Shown one piece after another: positions 37,591 through 47,291 of a stretch of 64,000 nt of DNA (position 1 is its first letter; every line of letters starts with the position of its first letter). The notes beneath the pieces are model-generated. The model saw only the letters and a list, made by a program, of their open reading frames with translations, had not been told where the DNA came from and made no database searches. The stretch lies in the NCBI RefSeq assembly GCF_017491605.1, contig NZ_JAFGYY010000010.1:161568-225567 (forward strand). Direction: 5' to 3'. This DNA comes from Pseudomonas sp. 30_B. Its GTDB lineage: Bacteria > Pseudomonadota > Gammaproteobacteria > Pseudomonadales > Pseudomonadaceae. The translations under genes and the position numbers were made by a program.

Positions 37591-39156
37591 TCAGGCCGGC
37601 GCAGAACTACGGATCAGGTGATCGAAGGCCGACAGCGACGCTTTCGCCCCTTCACCCACCGCGATCACGATCTGCTTGTACGGCACCGTGGTCACATCGC
37701 CGGCGGCGAAGATACCCGGCAGCGAAGTCTCGCCGCGCGCGTCGACGATGATCTCGCCACGCGGGGTCAGCTCCAGGGTGCCCTTGAGCCATTCGCTGTT
37801 GGGCAGCAGGCCGATCTGCACGAAGATGCCTTCCAGGTCGATGGACTTGAACTCTTCCGAGTTGCGGTCCTTGTAGACCAGGCCGGTGACCTTCTGGCCA
37901 TCGCCTTTCACTTCGCTGGTCAGTGCGCTGGTGATGACTTCCACGTTCGGCAGGCTGAACAGCTTGCGTTGCAGCACGGCATCGGCGCGCAGCTTGCTGT
38001 CGAACTCCAGCAGGGTCACGTGGCTGACGATACCGGCCAGGTCGATGGCCGCCTCGACGCCGGAGTTACCGCCGCCGATCACCGCCACGCGCTTGCCCTT
38101 GAACAGCGGACCGTCGCAGTGCGGGCAGAAGCACACGCCCTTGGCCTTGTATTCCTTCTCGCCCGGCACGCCCATTTCGCGCCAGCGGGCGCCGGTGGCC
38201 AGAATCACGGACTTGGCCTTCAGGCTGCCGCCGCCCTCGAACTGCACTTCGTGCAGGCCGCCGGCGGTCTTCGCCGGAATCAGCGCGCTGGCGCGCTGCA
38301 GGTTCATGATGTCGACGTCGTAGTGCTTGACGTGCTCTTCCAGCTGGCGAGCCAGTTTCGGGCCTTCGGTCTCGGTGACCGAGATGAAGTTCTCGATGGC
38401 CATGGTGTCCAGCACCTGGCCGCCGAAGCGCTCAGCCGCCACACCGGTACGGATGCCTTTACGCGCGGCGTAGATCGCCGCTGCGGCGCCAGCCGGGCCA
38501 CCGCCGACCACCAGTACGTCGAACTCTTCTTTCGCCGACAGCTTCTCGGCTTCGCGGGCAGCGGCGCCGGTGTCGATCTTGGCGAGGATTTCTTCCACGC
38601 CCATGCGGCCCTGGCCGAACACTTCGCCGTTGAGGTAGATGCTCGGGACAGCCATCACCTGGCGGCGCTCGACTTCTTCCTGGAACAGCGCGCCATCGAT
38701 GGCGACGTGGCGGATGTTCGGGTTGAGCACGGCCATCAGGTTCAGCGCCTGGACCACGTCCGGGCAGTTCTGGCAGGACAGCGAGAAGTAGGTTTCGAAC
38801 TCGAACGAACCCTGGATGCCCTTGATCTGCTCGATCACGTCGGCGTCGAGCTTGGACGGGTGGCCGCCGACCTGCAGCAGCGCCAGCACCAGGGAGGTGA
38901 ATTCGTGGCCCATGGGGATGCCGGCGAATGCCAGGCCGATGTTCGCCCCCGGGCGGTTCAGCGAGAAGGACGGCACGCGCTCGTCGCGGCCATCTTCACG
39001 CAGGGTGATCTTGTCGGTCAGGCCGACGATTTCATGCAGCAGCTCGCTCATCTCGCGGGATTTGTCGCTGTCATCGAGGGACGCGACGATCTCGAACGGC
39101 TGCTGGACCTTTTCCAGGTAGGCCTTCAACTGGGTTTTAAGCGTGGCGTCCAACAT
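37591..39156 (-). CDS. ahpF: Alkyl hydroperoxide reductase subunit F
   Basis: 521-residue NADH:peroxiredoxin reductase that recycles AhpC. The N-terminal domain has two thioredoxin-like folds with the CxxC QNCPDVV (about residue 130). The flavoprotein part has [17 protein letters not shown] for FAD, the redox-active CPHC in [13 protein letters not shown], and [15 protein letters not shown] for NADH. The length is typical. It follows ahpC by 198 bp containing two perfect hairpins, and a strong terminator closes the unit. It corresponds to PA0140. Confidence 0.98.
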   Translation of the reverse strand: MLDATLKTQLKAYLEKVQQPFEIVASLDDSDKSREMSELLHEIVGLTDKITLREDGRDERVPSFSLNRPGANIGLAFAGIPMGHEFTSLVLALLQVGGHPSKLDADVIEQIKGIQGSFEFETYFSLSCQNCPDVVQALNLMAVLNPNIRHVAIDGALFQEEVERRQVMAVPSIYLNGEVFGQGRMGVEEILAKIDTGAAAREAEKLSAKEEFDVLVVGGGPAGAAAAIYAARKGIRTGVAAERFGGQVLDTMAIENFISVTETEGPKLARQLEEHVKHYDVDIMNLQRASALIPAKTAGGLHEVQFEGGGSLKAKSVILATGARWREMGVPGEKEYKAKGVCFCPHCDGPLFKGKRVAVIGGGNSGVEAAIDLAGIVSHVTLLEFDSKLRADAVLQRKLFSLPNVEVITSALTSEVKGDGQKVTGLVYKDRNSEEFKSIDLEGIFVQIGLLPNSEWLKGTLELTPRGEIIVDARGETSLPGIFAAGDVTTVPYKQIVIAVGEGAKASLSAFDHLIRSSAPA

Positions 39157-39240
39157 GATTCAAATCCTCGGAATTTGAGCAAAGGGGTTCCCCGGCAGGC
39201 TTTTTAGCCCACCCTGCGCACGCTTTTGGCTTTGGCAGGG

Positions 39241-39338
39241 AGGATGCCGGTAGGCATCCTCGGGGTACTGCGTAAAACGGAGTGGGAAGCGTCGTGAGCA
39301 AGCGCCCGGAAGTTGCGCGGCGGGAGCCGCCGCGCAAC
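39241..39338. other. Two perfect hairpins in the ahpC-ahpF gap
   Basis: AGGATGCC-GGTA-GGCATCCT at 39241-39260 and GTTGCGCGGCGG-GAG-CCGCCGCGCAAC at 39312-39338. Neither has a T-run on the minus strand. They may protect the ahpC mRNA 3' end and set unequal ahpC and ahpF levels. Confidence 0.7.
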
Positions 39339-39354
39339 CGCTTCCCGGCCGTTC

Positions 39355-39918
39355 TTAGATCTTGCCGACCAGGTCCAGGGACGGAGCCAGGGTCTTCTCG
39401 CCTTCTTTCCACTTGGCCGGGCAGACTTCGCCCGGGTGAGCGGCGGTGTACTGGGCAGCTTTCAGCTTGCGCAGGGTTTCGCCGACGTCACGAGCGATCT
39501 CGTTGGAGTGGATTTCGACGGTCTTGATCACGCCTTCCGGGTTGATCACGAAGGTGCCGCGCAGGGCCAGGCCTTCTTCCGGGATGTGCACGCCGAAAGC
39601 GTTGGTCAGCTGGTGGGTCGGGTCGCCGATCAGCGGGAACTTGGCTTTGCCGACGGCCGGGGAAGTTTCGTGCCACACCTTGTGGGAGAAGTGGGTATCG
39701 GTGGTCACGATGTAGACCTCGGTACCGGCCTTCTGGAACTCGGCGTAGTTGTTGGCGGCGTCTTCGATCTCGGTCGGGCAGTTGAAGGTGAAGGCTGCCG
39801 GCATGAAGATCAGAACCGACCAGTGACCCTTCAGGGATTGTTCGGTGACTTCGATGAACTTGCCATTGTGGAAAGCGTTGACCTTGAACGGTTGAACTTG
39901 GGTGTTGATCAGGTTCAT
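39355..39918 (-). CDS. ahpC: Alkyl hydroperoxide reductase subunit C (peroxiredoxin)
   Basis: 187-residue typical 2-Cys peroxiredoxin that reduces H2O2 and organic peroxides. The peroxidatic C47 is in FTFNCPTE and the resolving C166 is in GEVCPAKW. The sequence is almost identical to what I remember of P. aeruginosa PA0139. Its promoter region carries a full tetrapartite OxyR site at 40015-40051 and a GATAAT -10 (minus strand, 39993-39988), so peroxide induction through OxyR is expected. ahpF follows on the same strand. Confidence 0.98.
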   Translation of the reverse strand: MNLINTQVQPFKVNAFHNGKFIEVTEQSLKGHWSVLIFMPAAFTFNCPTEIEDAANNYAEFQKAGTEVYIVTTDTHFSHKVWHETSPAVGKAKFPLIGDPTHQLTNAFGVHIPEEGLALRGTFVINPEGVIKTVEIHSNEIARDVGETLRKLKAAQYTAAHPGEVCPAKWKEGEKTLAPSLDLVGKI

Positions 39919-40014
39919 TAGGCAATTCCTCGTAGAGAGTTGTCGTTTAATCGAGTGGTCGATCGGTTGAAATTCGACAGGGGCAAGATTATCGCCTGAT
40001 GACAGGAAAGGCCC

Positions 40015-40051
40015 ATTGATTTAGGGCATCATGTAGATTGAGCGTCTCTAT
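40015..40051 (-). promoter_or_regulatory. OxyR binding site upstream of ahpC
   Basis: ATTG-N7-GCAT-N7-ATTG-N7-CTAT matches the OxyR layout ATAG-N7-CTAT-N7-ATAG-N7-CTAT with exact spacing. It abuts the expected -35 of a promoter whose -10 is GATAAT at 39993-39988 on the minus strand. Confidence 0.8.
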
Positions 40052-40126
40052 CAGCGGACATATAAAAGGAAGAAGTCTCCTATCGAAACCCGCTTCCGCG
40101 TCCTACGTCCTGCGCCCTCGCTATTC

Positions 40127-40142
40127 CTGGCTGTCTGGTCAA
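40127..40142. promoter_or_regulatory. Possible RutR-like operator upstream of xdhA
   Basis: CTGGCTGTCTGGTCAA matches the E. coli RutR consensus TTGACCANNTGGTCAA at 10 of 14 positions with one perfect half-site (TGGTCAA). It lies 60 bp before xdhA, close to a TATGCT -10-like hexamer at about 40158-40163. A RutR-family regulator is encoded at 47879-48547. Confidence 0.35.
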
Positions 40143-40202
40143 AAAGCCCTGCGAGCCTATGCTTGCCTTGAGGGCGCCAGCGCCTGACGACGAGGACTCC
40201 GC

Positions 40203-41627
40203 ATGATCCAGTTCCTGCTGGGCGACGAGCTGATCCGGGCCGACGGCGCAGCGCCGGAAACCAGCCTGCTCGACTACCTGCGCAGCCACCTGGCCCGCAC
40301 CGGCACCAAGGAGGGCTGCGCCTCCGGCGATTGCGGCGCCTGCACGGTGGTGCTGGTCGAGCCCGACGGCGAGTCGCTGCGCTACCGCGCGGTGAACGCC
40401 TGCATCACCCTGCTCGGCGCGGTGCACGGGCGCCAGGTGCTGACCGTAGAACACCTCGGCGAGCCCGGCGCGCTGCACCCGGTGCAGCAGGCGATGGTGG
40501 ACTGCCACGGCTCGCAATGCGGCTTCTGCACGCCGGGGATCGTCATGTCGCTGTTCGCCTGGCGGCACTCGCCGCCGCCCCACGACCGCGAGTCGGCGCT
40601 GACCGCCCTGTCCGGCAACCTGTGCCGCTGCACCGGCTACCGGCCGATTCTCGATGCCGCCACGCAGATCGCCGCACAGCCCTGCGCCGACCGTTTTTCC
40701 CGGGACACCGCCCTGACCCTCGCCCGCATCCGCGAATTGCCCACGGAAGGCACGCTGCAAGACGGCGAACAGCAGGCCTGGCTGCCGACCTCGCTGGATG
40801 AGCTGGACGACCTGCTGCAATGCCATCCGCAGGCCCGGCTCATCGCCGGCGGCACCGACCTGGCGCTGGAAGCCACGCAGAATCTGAAAGCCTTCCCGGC
40901 GCTGATCCACCTCGACCGCGCGGCCGAGCTCCAGCGCCTGGAAATCCACCCCGACCACCTGCTGATCGGCGCCGCCCGCCCCTACGCCGACTGCCTCGAA
41001 GCGCTGGAGGACTTCCCCGGCGTAGCCGCCCTGCTGGAGCGCCTGGGCTCCCTGCAGATCCGCCAGCGCGGCACCCTCGGCGGCAACATCGCCAACGCCT
41101 CGCCCATCGGCGACATGCCGCCGGTGTTGCTCGCACTGGATGCGCGGCTGCACCTGCGCAAGGCGGGAGCCGTGCGCGAGGTTCCCATCGACCGCTTCTT
41201 CACCGGCTACCGCAGTACCATCCTGCAACCCGGCGAGTACATCGAATCGGTGCTGATTCCGCGCCTGAAGGCCCACCAGCGTTTCCGCGTCGACAAGATT
41301 TCCAAGCGCCGCGACGACGACATTTCCGCCGTGTGCATGGCCCTGCGCCTGGACCTCGACGACACCGGCATGGTCACCGATGCGCGCCTGGCCTGCGGCG
41401 GCATGGCCGCCACGCCGTTGCGCGGCGCCTGGACCGAAGCGGCGCTGCGCGGCAGACCCTTCGACGCCGCGGCGGTTGACGCCGCGCAGGCTGCAATCCC
41501 GCAGGATTTCCAGCCCATCGACGACCTGCGCGCCAGCGCCGCCTATCGCCTGAAGGTGGCGCAGAACCTCCTGCAGCGCGCACTACTGGAATGGACCCAA
41601 AGCCCTGCGGAGGTGCGCCATGCGTAG
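40203..41627 (+). CDS. xdhA: Xanthine dehydrogenase small subunit (FeS/FAD)
   Basis: 474-residue subunit that passes electrons from the molybdenum site to NAD+. The N-terminal ferredoxin-like 2Fe-2S domain has CASGDCGACTVV, and the second 2Fe-2S domain has HGSQCGFCTPG and LSGNLCRCTGYRP. The FAD domain follows from about residue 200 (LIAGGTDLALE, GTLGGNIANASPIGDMPP). It starts the xdhABC operon, overlapping xdhB by 8 bp, and corresponds to PA1524. It acts in purine catabolism, hypoxanthine to xanthine to urate. Confidence 0.96.
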   Translation: MIQFLLGDELIRADGAAPETSLLDYLRSHLARTGTKEGCASGDCGACTVVLVEPDGESLRYRAVNACITLLGAVHGRQVLTVEHLGEPGALHPVQQAMVDCHGSQCGFCTPGIVMSLFAWRHSPPPHDRESALTALSGNLCRCTGYRPILDAATQIAAQPCADRFSRDTALTLARIRELPTEGTLQDGEQQAWLPTSLDELDDLLQCHPQARLIAGGTDLALEATQNLKAFPALIHLDRAAELQRLEIHPDHLLIGAARPYADCLEALEDFPGVAALLERLGSLQIRQRGTLGGNIANASPIGDMPPVLLALDARLHLRKAGAVREVPIDRFFTGYRSTILQPGEYIESVLIPRLKAHQRFRVDKISKRRDDDISAVCMALRLDLDDTGMVTDARLACGGMAATPLRGAWTEAALRGRPFDAAAVDAAQAAIPQDFQPIDDLRASAAYRLKVAQNLLQRALLEWTQSPAEVRHA

Positions 41628-43959
41628 TCTGCCGCCGCTGGCCAGCAACGGTGTAACCGCCGCCGTACACAGCGCGGGACAGGCCCGCGAACACGACAGC
41701 GCAGCGCTGCACGTCAGCGGCGCGGCGCGCTATGTGGACGACCTCAAGGAGCCGCGCGAGCTGCTGCACGCCGCCGTCGGCCTGACCAGCATCGCCTGCG
41801 GCGCCGTACGCTCCCTCGACCTCGACGCCGTGCGTGCCGCCCCCGGCGTGGTGGCGGTGCTGACCCTGGACGACGTGCCCGGCCACACCGACATCGGCCC
41901 GGTGTTCCCCGGCGACCCGCTGCTGGCTGGCGACCGCGTGAAATACCACGGCCAGGCGCTGTTCGCCGTGGCCGCCGAAAGCCTGATCCAGGCGCGCCGC
42001 GCGGTGCGCCTGGCAAAGGTCGAATACACCGAGGAAAACGCACTGCTCGACCCGCTCCAGGCCAAGGCCGAAGAGCGCTCCGTACGCCCGCCGCACCACA
42101 TGCGCCGGGGCGATGCCGAGGCCGCGCTGGCCGGTGCGCCCCATGTGCTGGAAGCTCGCCAGTTCGTCGGCGGCCAGGAGCACTTCTACCTCGAAGGCCA
42201 GGCCTCGCTGGCCCTGCCCACCGACGACGGCGGCATGCTGGTGCACACCTCCAGCCAGCACCCCAGCGAAGTGCAGAAACTGGTGGCCGAGGTGCTGGCG
42301 ATCCCGCTGGCGAAGGTCACGGTGGAAGTGCGGCGCATGGGCGGCGGCTTCGGCGGCAAGGAAACCCAGGCCGCGCCCTTCGCCTGCCTCGCCGCCTTGC
42401 TCGCGCGCAAGACCGGCCGCGCGGTGAAGCTGCGCCTGCCGCGCGCCGACGACATGCGCCTGACCGGCAAGCGCCACCCCTTCCACAACCGCTACCGCAT
42501 CGGCTTCGACGACGAAGGCCGGCTGCTCGCCGCGCAGCTGGAGGTGGTGGGCGACTGCGGCCATTCGCCGGACCTCTCCGACGCCATCGTCGACCGCGCG
42601 ATGTTCCACGCCGACAACGCCTACTTCATCCCCGACGTGGCCATTTCCGGCTACCGCAGCTTCACCAACATCGTCTCGCACACCGCCTTCCGCGGCTTCG
42701 GCGGGCCGCAGGGGATGATGATCATCGAGCGCGCCATGGACGACATCGCCCGCGCCGTGGGCAAGGACCCGCTGGAGGTGCGCAAACTCAACCTCTACGG
42801 AGGAATGGGACGCGAGCTAACGCCCTACCACCAGAAGGTCGAGCACAACCTGCTGGGCGAGCTGATCGCGCGGCTGGAGCGGAGCAGCGACTACGCGGCG
42901 CGCCGTTCGGCGATCCATGCATTCAACGCGCGGAGCCCGGTGCTGAAGAAGGGCCTGGCGCTGACCCCGGTGAAGTTCGGCATCTCCTTCACCGCGCAGC
43001 ACCTGAACCAGGCCGGCGCGCTGATCCACCTGTACACCGACGGCAGCATCCAGCTGAACCACGGCGGCACCGAGATGGGCCAGGGGCTCAACACCAAGGT
43101 CGCGCAGATCGTCGCCGAGGAATTCCAGGTACCGCTGGAGCAGGTGCATATCACCGCCACGCGCACCGACAAGGTGCCCAACACCTCGCCCACCGCCGCC
43201 TCCAGCGGCACCGACCTGAACGGCATGGCCGCCCGCGACGCGGCGCGCACGCTGAAGAAACGGCTGATCGAATTCCTCGCTGAGCGCGACGGCGTGAAGC
43301 CGCAGGATGTGCGCTTCGAACACGGCGGCGTGACGGTCGGCGGCCGGCACCTGGGCTTCGCCGAGGTCATCCAGGCCGCCTACTTCGCGCGCATCCAGCT
43401 CTCCGCCACCGGTTTCTACCGCACGCCGAAGATCTTCTACGACCGCGAAAAGGGCCAGGGTCATCCGTTCTTCTACTTCGCCTATGGCGCGGCGGTATCC
43501 GAGGTGGAAGTGGACACGCTGACCGGCGAATACCGTGTGCGGCGGGTGGACATCCTCCACGACGTCGGCCGCAGCGTGAACCCGGCCATCGATATCGGTC
43601 AGATCGAGGGCGGCTTCGTCCAGGGCATGGGCTGGCTGACCACCGAGGAACTGCACTGGGACGACAAGGGTCGGCTGCTCACGGTAGGACCCGCGACCTA
43701 CAAGATCCCGGCCGTGAGCGACATGCCCGAGGACTTCCGCGTGGCGCTGTTCGACCGTCCCAACGAGGAGGACAGCGTGTACCTGTCCAAGGCCGTGGGC
43801 GAACCGCCGTTCATGCTGGCGATCTCGGTGTGGTCGGCGCTGCGCGATGCCGTCGCCAGCCTGGCGGATTACCGGGTGAGCCCCGATCTCGATACGCCGG
43901 CGACGCCGGAACGGGTACTCTGGGCCTGTGAGGCGATGCGCAAGGAGACCCGAGCATGA
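41620..43959 (+). CDS. xdhB: Xanthine dehydrogenase large subunit (molybdopterin)
   Basis: 779-residue molybdenum-cofactor subunit. Landmarks are the N-terminal SGAARYVDDLKEP, the cofactor loop GGGFGGKETQAAP, the substrate-binding Arg in TAFRGFGGPQG, LNHGGTEMGQGLNTKVAQI, and the C-terminal catalytic Glu in KAVGEPPFML. The residue set is that of xanthine-type rather than CO- or aldehyde-type enzymes. It overlaps xdhA by 8 bp and xdhC by 4 bp. It corresponds to PA1523. Confidence 0.96.
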   Translation: MRSLPPLASNGVTAAVHSAGQAREHDSAALHVSGAARYVDDLKEPRELLHAAVGLTSIACGAVRSLDLDAVRAAPGVVAVLTLDDVPGHTDIGPVFPGDPLLAGDRVKYHGQALFAVAAESLIQARRAVRLAKVEYTEENALLDPLQAKAEERSVRPPHHMRRGDAEAALAGAPHVLEARQFVGGQEHFYLEGQASLALPTDDGGMLVHTSSQHPSEVQKLVAEVLAIPLAKVTVEVRRMGGGFGGKETQAAPFACLAALLARKTGRAVKLRLPRADDMRLTGKRHPFHNRYRIGFDDEGRLLAAQLEVVGDCGHSPDLSDAIVDRAMFHADNAYFIPDVAISGYRSFTNIVSHTAFRGFGGPQGMMIIERAMDDIARAVGKDPLEVRKLNLYGGMGRELTPYHQKVEHNLLGELIARLERSSDYAARRSAIHAFNARSPVLKKGLALTPVKFGISFTAQHLNQAGALIHLYTDGSIQLNHGGTEMGQGLNTKVAQIVAEEFQVPLEQVHITATRTDKVPNTSPTAASSGTDLNGMAARDAARTLKKRLIEFLAERDGVKPQDVRFEHGGVTVGGRHLGFAEVIQAAYFARIQLSATGFYRTPKIFYDREKGQGHPFFYFAYGAAVSEVEVDTLTGEYRVRRVDILHDVGRSVNPAIDIGQIEGGFVQGMGWLTTEELHWDDKGRLLTVGPATYKIPAVSDMPEDFRVALFDRPNEEDSVYLSKAVGEPPFMLAISVWSALRDAVASLADYRVSPDLDTPATPERVLWACEAMRKETRA

Positions 43960-44792
43960 CCCGAACCTGGATGGACGCCATCGCCCGCCTGCGCGACAGT
44001 GCCGAGCCCTACGTGCTGGTCACCGTGATCGGCGTGCAGGGCTCCACCCCACGCGAGTCCGGCAGCAAGATGCTGGTCACCGCCGAGACCACGGTGGACA
44101 CCATCGGCGGCGGTCACCTGGAATTCGCCGCCATCGAGCACGCGCGCAAGCTCCTGCTGGCCGGCAAGGATGCCCAGGCGCTGGAACACTTCCCCCTCGG
44201 CCCGCGCCTGGGCCAGTGCTGCGGCGGGCGCGCCAGCCTGCTGTTCGAGTGTTTCGCCGCGCGCGGGCCGCAGGTGATCCTGTTCGGCGCCGGCCATGTG
44301 GGCCGCGCCCTGGCGCCGCTCCTGGCGGGGTTGCCGCTGCGCCTGGAGTGGGTCGACAGCCGCGCGGCGGAGTTTCCGCAGACGGTGCCTGAAGGCGTGC
44401 ACATACGGCTGCTCGACGACCCCGAGGATGCGGTGAGCGAAGCGACACCCAGCAGCTACTTCCTGGTCATGACCCACAACCACCCGCTCGACTACGCCCT
44501 CGCCGAAGCCGTGCTCAAGCGCGGCGACGCCGGTTTCCTCGGCATGATCGGCTCGCGCACCAAAGCCCAGCGCTTCCGGATGCGCCTGGAGCAGCACGGC
44601 TATGCGCCGGAGGTGATCGCCCAGCTGCACTGCCCCATCGGCCTGGCCGAAGTGCCCGGCAAGCGGCCGCTGGAGGTCGCCATCTCCATCGCAGCGCAAG
44701 TCATCGCCCGCTATCACCAGGACGCGCCGCCGCGCCAGACGCGCGAAGGCGTCGCCTGGACCGCGCTGTGCGTCGACCCGACGAAAAGCTGA
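43956..44792 (+). CDS. xdhC: XdhC molybdenum cofactor insertion/sulfuration chaperone
   Basis: 278-residue chaperone that binds molybdenum cofactor, promotes its sulfuration and delivers it to XdhB. The N-terminal XdhC/CoxI domain (VLVTVIGVQGSTPRESGSKM.., TIGGGHLEF, GPRLGQCCGGRASLLFE with conserved Cys) is followed by a Rossmann domain (LFGAGHVGRALAPLL) and FLGMIGSRTKAQRF. It is the third gene of xdhABC, overlapping xdhB by 4 bp. It matches PA1522. Confidence 0.95.
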   Translation: MTRTWMDAIARLRDSAEPYVLVTVIGVQGSTPRESGSKMLVTAETTVDTIGGGHLEFAAIEHARKLLLAGKDAQALEHFPLGPRLGQCCGGRASLLFECFAARGPQVILFGAGHVGRALAPLLAGLPLRLEWVDSRAAEFPQTVPEGVHIRLLDDPEDAVSEATPSSYFLVMTHNHPLDYALAEAVLKRGDAGFLGMIGSRTKAQRFRMRLEQHGYAPEVIAQLHCPIGLAEVPGKRPLEVAISIAAQVIARYHQDAPPRQTREGVAWTALCVDPTKS

Positions 44793-44802
44793 CTGATTGG
44801 AC

Positions 44803-44829
44803 GACAGTTTTTCGCGCACCCGCCGATAA
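44803..44829 (+). promoter_or_regulatory. FliA (sigma-28) promoter of the chemoreceptor gene
   Basis: GACAGTTT (44803-44810), 11 bp, then GCCGATAA (44822-44829). The -10 is a perfect match and the -35 matches 6 of 8 of the flagellar sigma-28 consensus TAAAGTTT-N11-GCCGATAA, with exact spacing. It begins 10 bp after the xdhC stop. Confidence 0.85.
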
Positions 44830-44900
44830 CCTCCTGACCCGTCTCTTTGCCCGTGACCAGTCACGTGCAGTTCGCCGTGCGTTCGGAGGAAAACAAGAAT

Positions 44901-46829
44901 ATGCGCCTGCGAAGTATCCAGACCCAACTCATCCTCAGCATGGGCGCTGCCCTGCTGATCAGCCTGCTCATCGTCCTCGGCCTGTATGCCGTGCTGGTCA
45001 ATCGCCTGAGCGAGCGCTACCTGCTCGAACAGGCCTTGCCGGCGAGCATCCAGGCGATCGCCAACGACTTCGAGCGACGTCTCACCGGCCCCATCACCGC
45101 CGCCTCCGGCATTGCCGAGAACACCCTCGTGCAGGACTGGCTGGCCGGTGGCGAAAGCCCGGAACGGGTTGCCGAATTCACCCGCTACCTGGGCGGCATC
45201 CGCACCTCGCAGAAGGCCTTCGCGGCGCTGATCGCGTCCAACGCCAGCGGCGCCTACTACAGCGACAAGGGCAAGGAACGCACCCTGAGCCGCAGCGAAC
45301 CGAAGGACAGCTGGTACTTCCAGTTCATCGACAGCGGCAAGCCGCGCATGTGGAACATCGACGTCGACGGCGGCACCGGCCAGCTCGCGCTGTTCATCGA
45401 CCAGCGCGTGGAGCGTGACGGCAAGCTGCTGGGCATCGCCGGGCTGGGCCTGGAGATGCGCGAGCTGTCGGCGCTGATCCGCGACTTCCGTTTCGGCAAG
45501 TCGGGGCGCGTGTACCTGGTGAAGAACGACGGGCAGGTGCAGATCCATCCCGATGCGTCGTTGCCCAAGGGCCGCACCCTGGGTGACCTGGTTGGTGCCC
45601 AGGCGGCGACCGCGCTGCTGGGCCGGCAGGATTTCCAGAGCGCCCGCTTCGAGCGCGACGGCGAAGACTTCCTCGCCGCCAGCCTGCCACTGCATGACCT
45701 GGGCTGGACCCTGGTAACCGAAGTGCCCGAGGCGGAAATCTACGCCGACGCCCGCGAGGCGCTGGCCTTCTCCGGCCTGGCCGGCGCCATCGTCGCGCTG
45801 CTTTGCCTGGCGCTGGTGGTGCTGATGGCGCGCAGCCTGGCCCGGCCGATCCGCCAGGTCACCGGCGCCCTGCTGGAAATCGGCGGTGGTGGCGGCGACC
45901 TGACTCGCCGCCTGGACGACAGCCGCGCCGACGAACTGGGCGACCTGGCGCGCGGCTTCAACCGCTTCCTCGAAGGCCAGCGCGCGCTGATCGGCGCCGT
46001 GCTCGCCACCAGCCAGCGGCTGTTGCAGACGGTCGGCGAAGTGGCGCGGGTGGTGGAGAACACCGCCGAGCACGCCGGCCGCCAGCAGGAGATGACCGAC
46101 ATGGTCGCCACGGCGGTGAACGAGATGGGCAGCACCGTGCAGGAGATCGCGCGCAACGCCGAGCAGGCGGCCAGCGCCTCGCAGCAGGCGCGGGACGAGG
46201 CCGGCGAGGCGCGCCGGGTGGTCGACGGTTCGTTGCAGCTCGGCCAGCGCATGTCCGGGGAGATCGGCGAGGCCGCCAGCGCGGTGGGCCAGCTGGCCGA
46301 CCAGGTGGCGAGCATCGACCAGGTGCTGGCGGTGATCCGTGGCGTCTCCGAGCAGACCAACCTGCTCGCTCTCAACGCCGCCATCGAGGCGGCGCGGGCC
46401 GGCGAGCTGGGCCGCGGTTTCGCCGTGGTGGCGGACGAGGTGCGTACCCTGGCCAGCCGCACCCAGGGCTCCACCGACGAAATCCTCGCCATCATCCAGC
46501 GCCTGAAGAACGGCGCCGACACGGCCGTGCGCTCGATGCACTCCGGCCAGCAGGCCACCGGCCAGAGCCTGGCCGCCAGCGAACAGGCCGGCGCCTCGCT
46601 GGGCGCCATCGCCGACCAGGTGGAGCGCATCAGCGACATCAACCACCAGGTCGCCACCGCCACCGAGGAGCAGTCGGCGGTGACCGAGGAGATCAACCGC
46701 AACGTGCAGGGCATCGCCGACCTCGCCCACGCCACCCGCCGCGAAGTGCAGCACGGCAGCGAGCAGTGCCGCGAACTGCGCGCCCTGGCCGACGACCTGG
46801 CGCGGCAGATGGCGCAATTCCGCCTGTAA
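44901..46829 (+). CDS. Methyl-accepting chemotaxis protein with dCache-type sensor
   Basis: 642-residue chemoreceptor. The first membrane helix is about 10-33, a large periplasmic domain of some 255 residues (34-288) has dCache features ([37 protein letters not shown]), the second helix is 290-310, HAMP follows to about 365, and then the signalling domain with the conserved tip [40 protein letters not shown]. There is no CheR-docking pentapeptide at the C-terminus. ATG 44901 has GGAGGA upstream. A FliA promoter drives it from between xdhC and this gene. Its location after the xanthine dehydrogenase operon and before a RutR-like regulator suggests that it senses purines or related compounds, but the ligand is not shown by sequence. 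Confidence 0.93.
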   Translation: MRLRSIQTQLILSMGAALLISLLIVLGLYAVLVNRLSERYLLEQALPASIQAIANDFERRLTGPITAASGIAENTLVQDWLAGGESPERVAEFTRYLGGIRTSQKAFAALIASNASGAYYSDKGKERTLSRSEPKDSWYFQFIDSGKPRMWNIDVDGGTGQLALFIDQRVERDGKLLGIAGLGLEMRELSALIRDFRFGKSGRVYLVKNDGQVQIHPDASLPKGRTLGDLVGAQAATALLGRQDFQSARFERDGEDFLAASLPLHDLGWTLVTEVPEAEIYADAREALAFSGLAGAIVALLCLALVVLMARSLARPIRQVTGALLEIGGGGGDLTRRLDDSRADELGDLARGFNRFLEGQRALIGAVLATSQRLLQTVGEVARVVENTAEHAGRQQEMTDMVATAVNEMGSTVQEIARNAEQAASASQQARDEAGEARRVVDGSLQLGQRMSGEIGEAASAVGQLADQVASIDQVLAVIRGVSEQTNLLALNAAIEAARAGELGRGFAVVADEVRTLASRTQGSTDEILAIIQRLKNGADTAVRSMHSGQQATGQSLAASEQAGASLGAIADQVERISDINHQVATATEEQSAVTEEINRNVQGIADLAHATRREVQHGSEQCRELRALADDLARQMAQFRL

Positions 46830-46834
46830 GCCCG

Positions 46835-46864
46835 AGGCGCCGGCCTTTGCGCCGGCGCCTTTTT
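46835..46864 (+). terminator. Intrinsic terminator after the chemoreceptor gene
   Basis: Stem AGGCGCCGGC / GCCGGCGCCT with a CTTTGC loop, followed by TTTTT. Confidence 0.9.
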
Positions 46865-46872
46865 CCCCAAAG

Positions 46873-47262
46873 TTACCCACAGGCTGGCGAGGCTTCTCGT
46901 TTCGCACAACCCGCTTGTCGGTGCACCCTGGTGATCGATCATCGCCTCGGATCAGCAATGATCGGGCCCGAATCGCTCACAGACTACCCACAGATTGTTC
47001 AGAGCTTTTACACCGGGTTCTCCACCGCCGCTGAACATTCGCTCGAAAGGCCCGGGGCCAAGCGCTGCGGGCGCTGCATAAGCTCACTGAATAATTCGAG
47101 GGTCGTCCGATCAGAAAAAGCCCGCGAAAATTGCCAACAGCTTTTCCACAGCTTGTTCAAATAATGCGCAGCGCTCGACGGTGCTTTTGATCAAAAATCA
47201 ACCAGAAGGCGCAACACTACGATTCATCGGGGCGAGCGACGTCGGACCACAGGTTATCCACA
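46873..47262 (+). other. Convergent intergenic region with four DnaA-box-like sites
   Basis: 430 bases without a gene between two convergent genes. Four same-strand nonamers resemble the DnaA box TTATCCACA: TTACCCACA (46873-46881), CTACCCACA (46984-46992), TTTTCCACA (47142-47150) and a perfect TTATCCACA (47254-47262). The region also has a perfect TTTTGATCAAAA palindrome (47185-47196) and is AT-richer than its surroundings. No dnaA, dnaN or other replication gene is nearby. Confidence 0.5.
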
Positions 47263-47291
47263 GGCGGTTCCACGGCGATTGGGGAGAAGCG

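Noticed and set aside
43869..46958. A 1029-codon antisense frame across xdhC and the chemoreceptor gene.
   Set aside because: It shows the same GC-skew artefact: low-complexity translation, and the true genes on the plus strand have clear catalytic and signalling motifs.
47187..47201. TTGAT..ATCAA resembling an Anr/Fnr box.
   Set aside because: The spacer is 5 bp instead of 4, and there is no downstream promoter since the flanking genes converge here.
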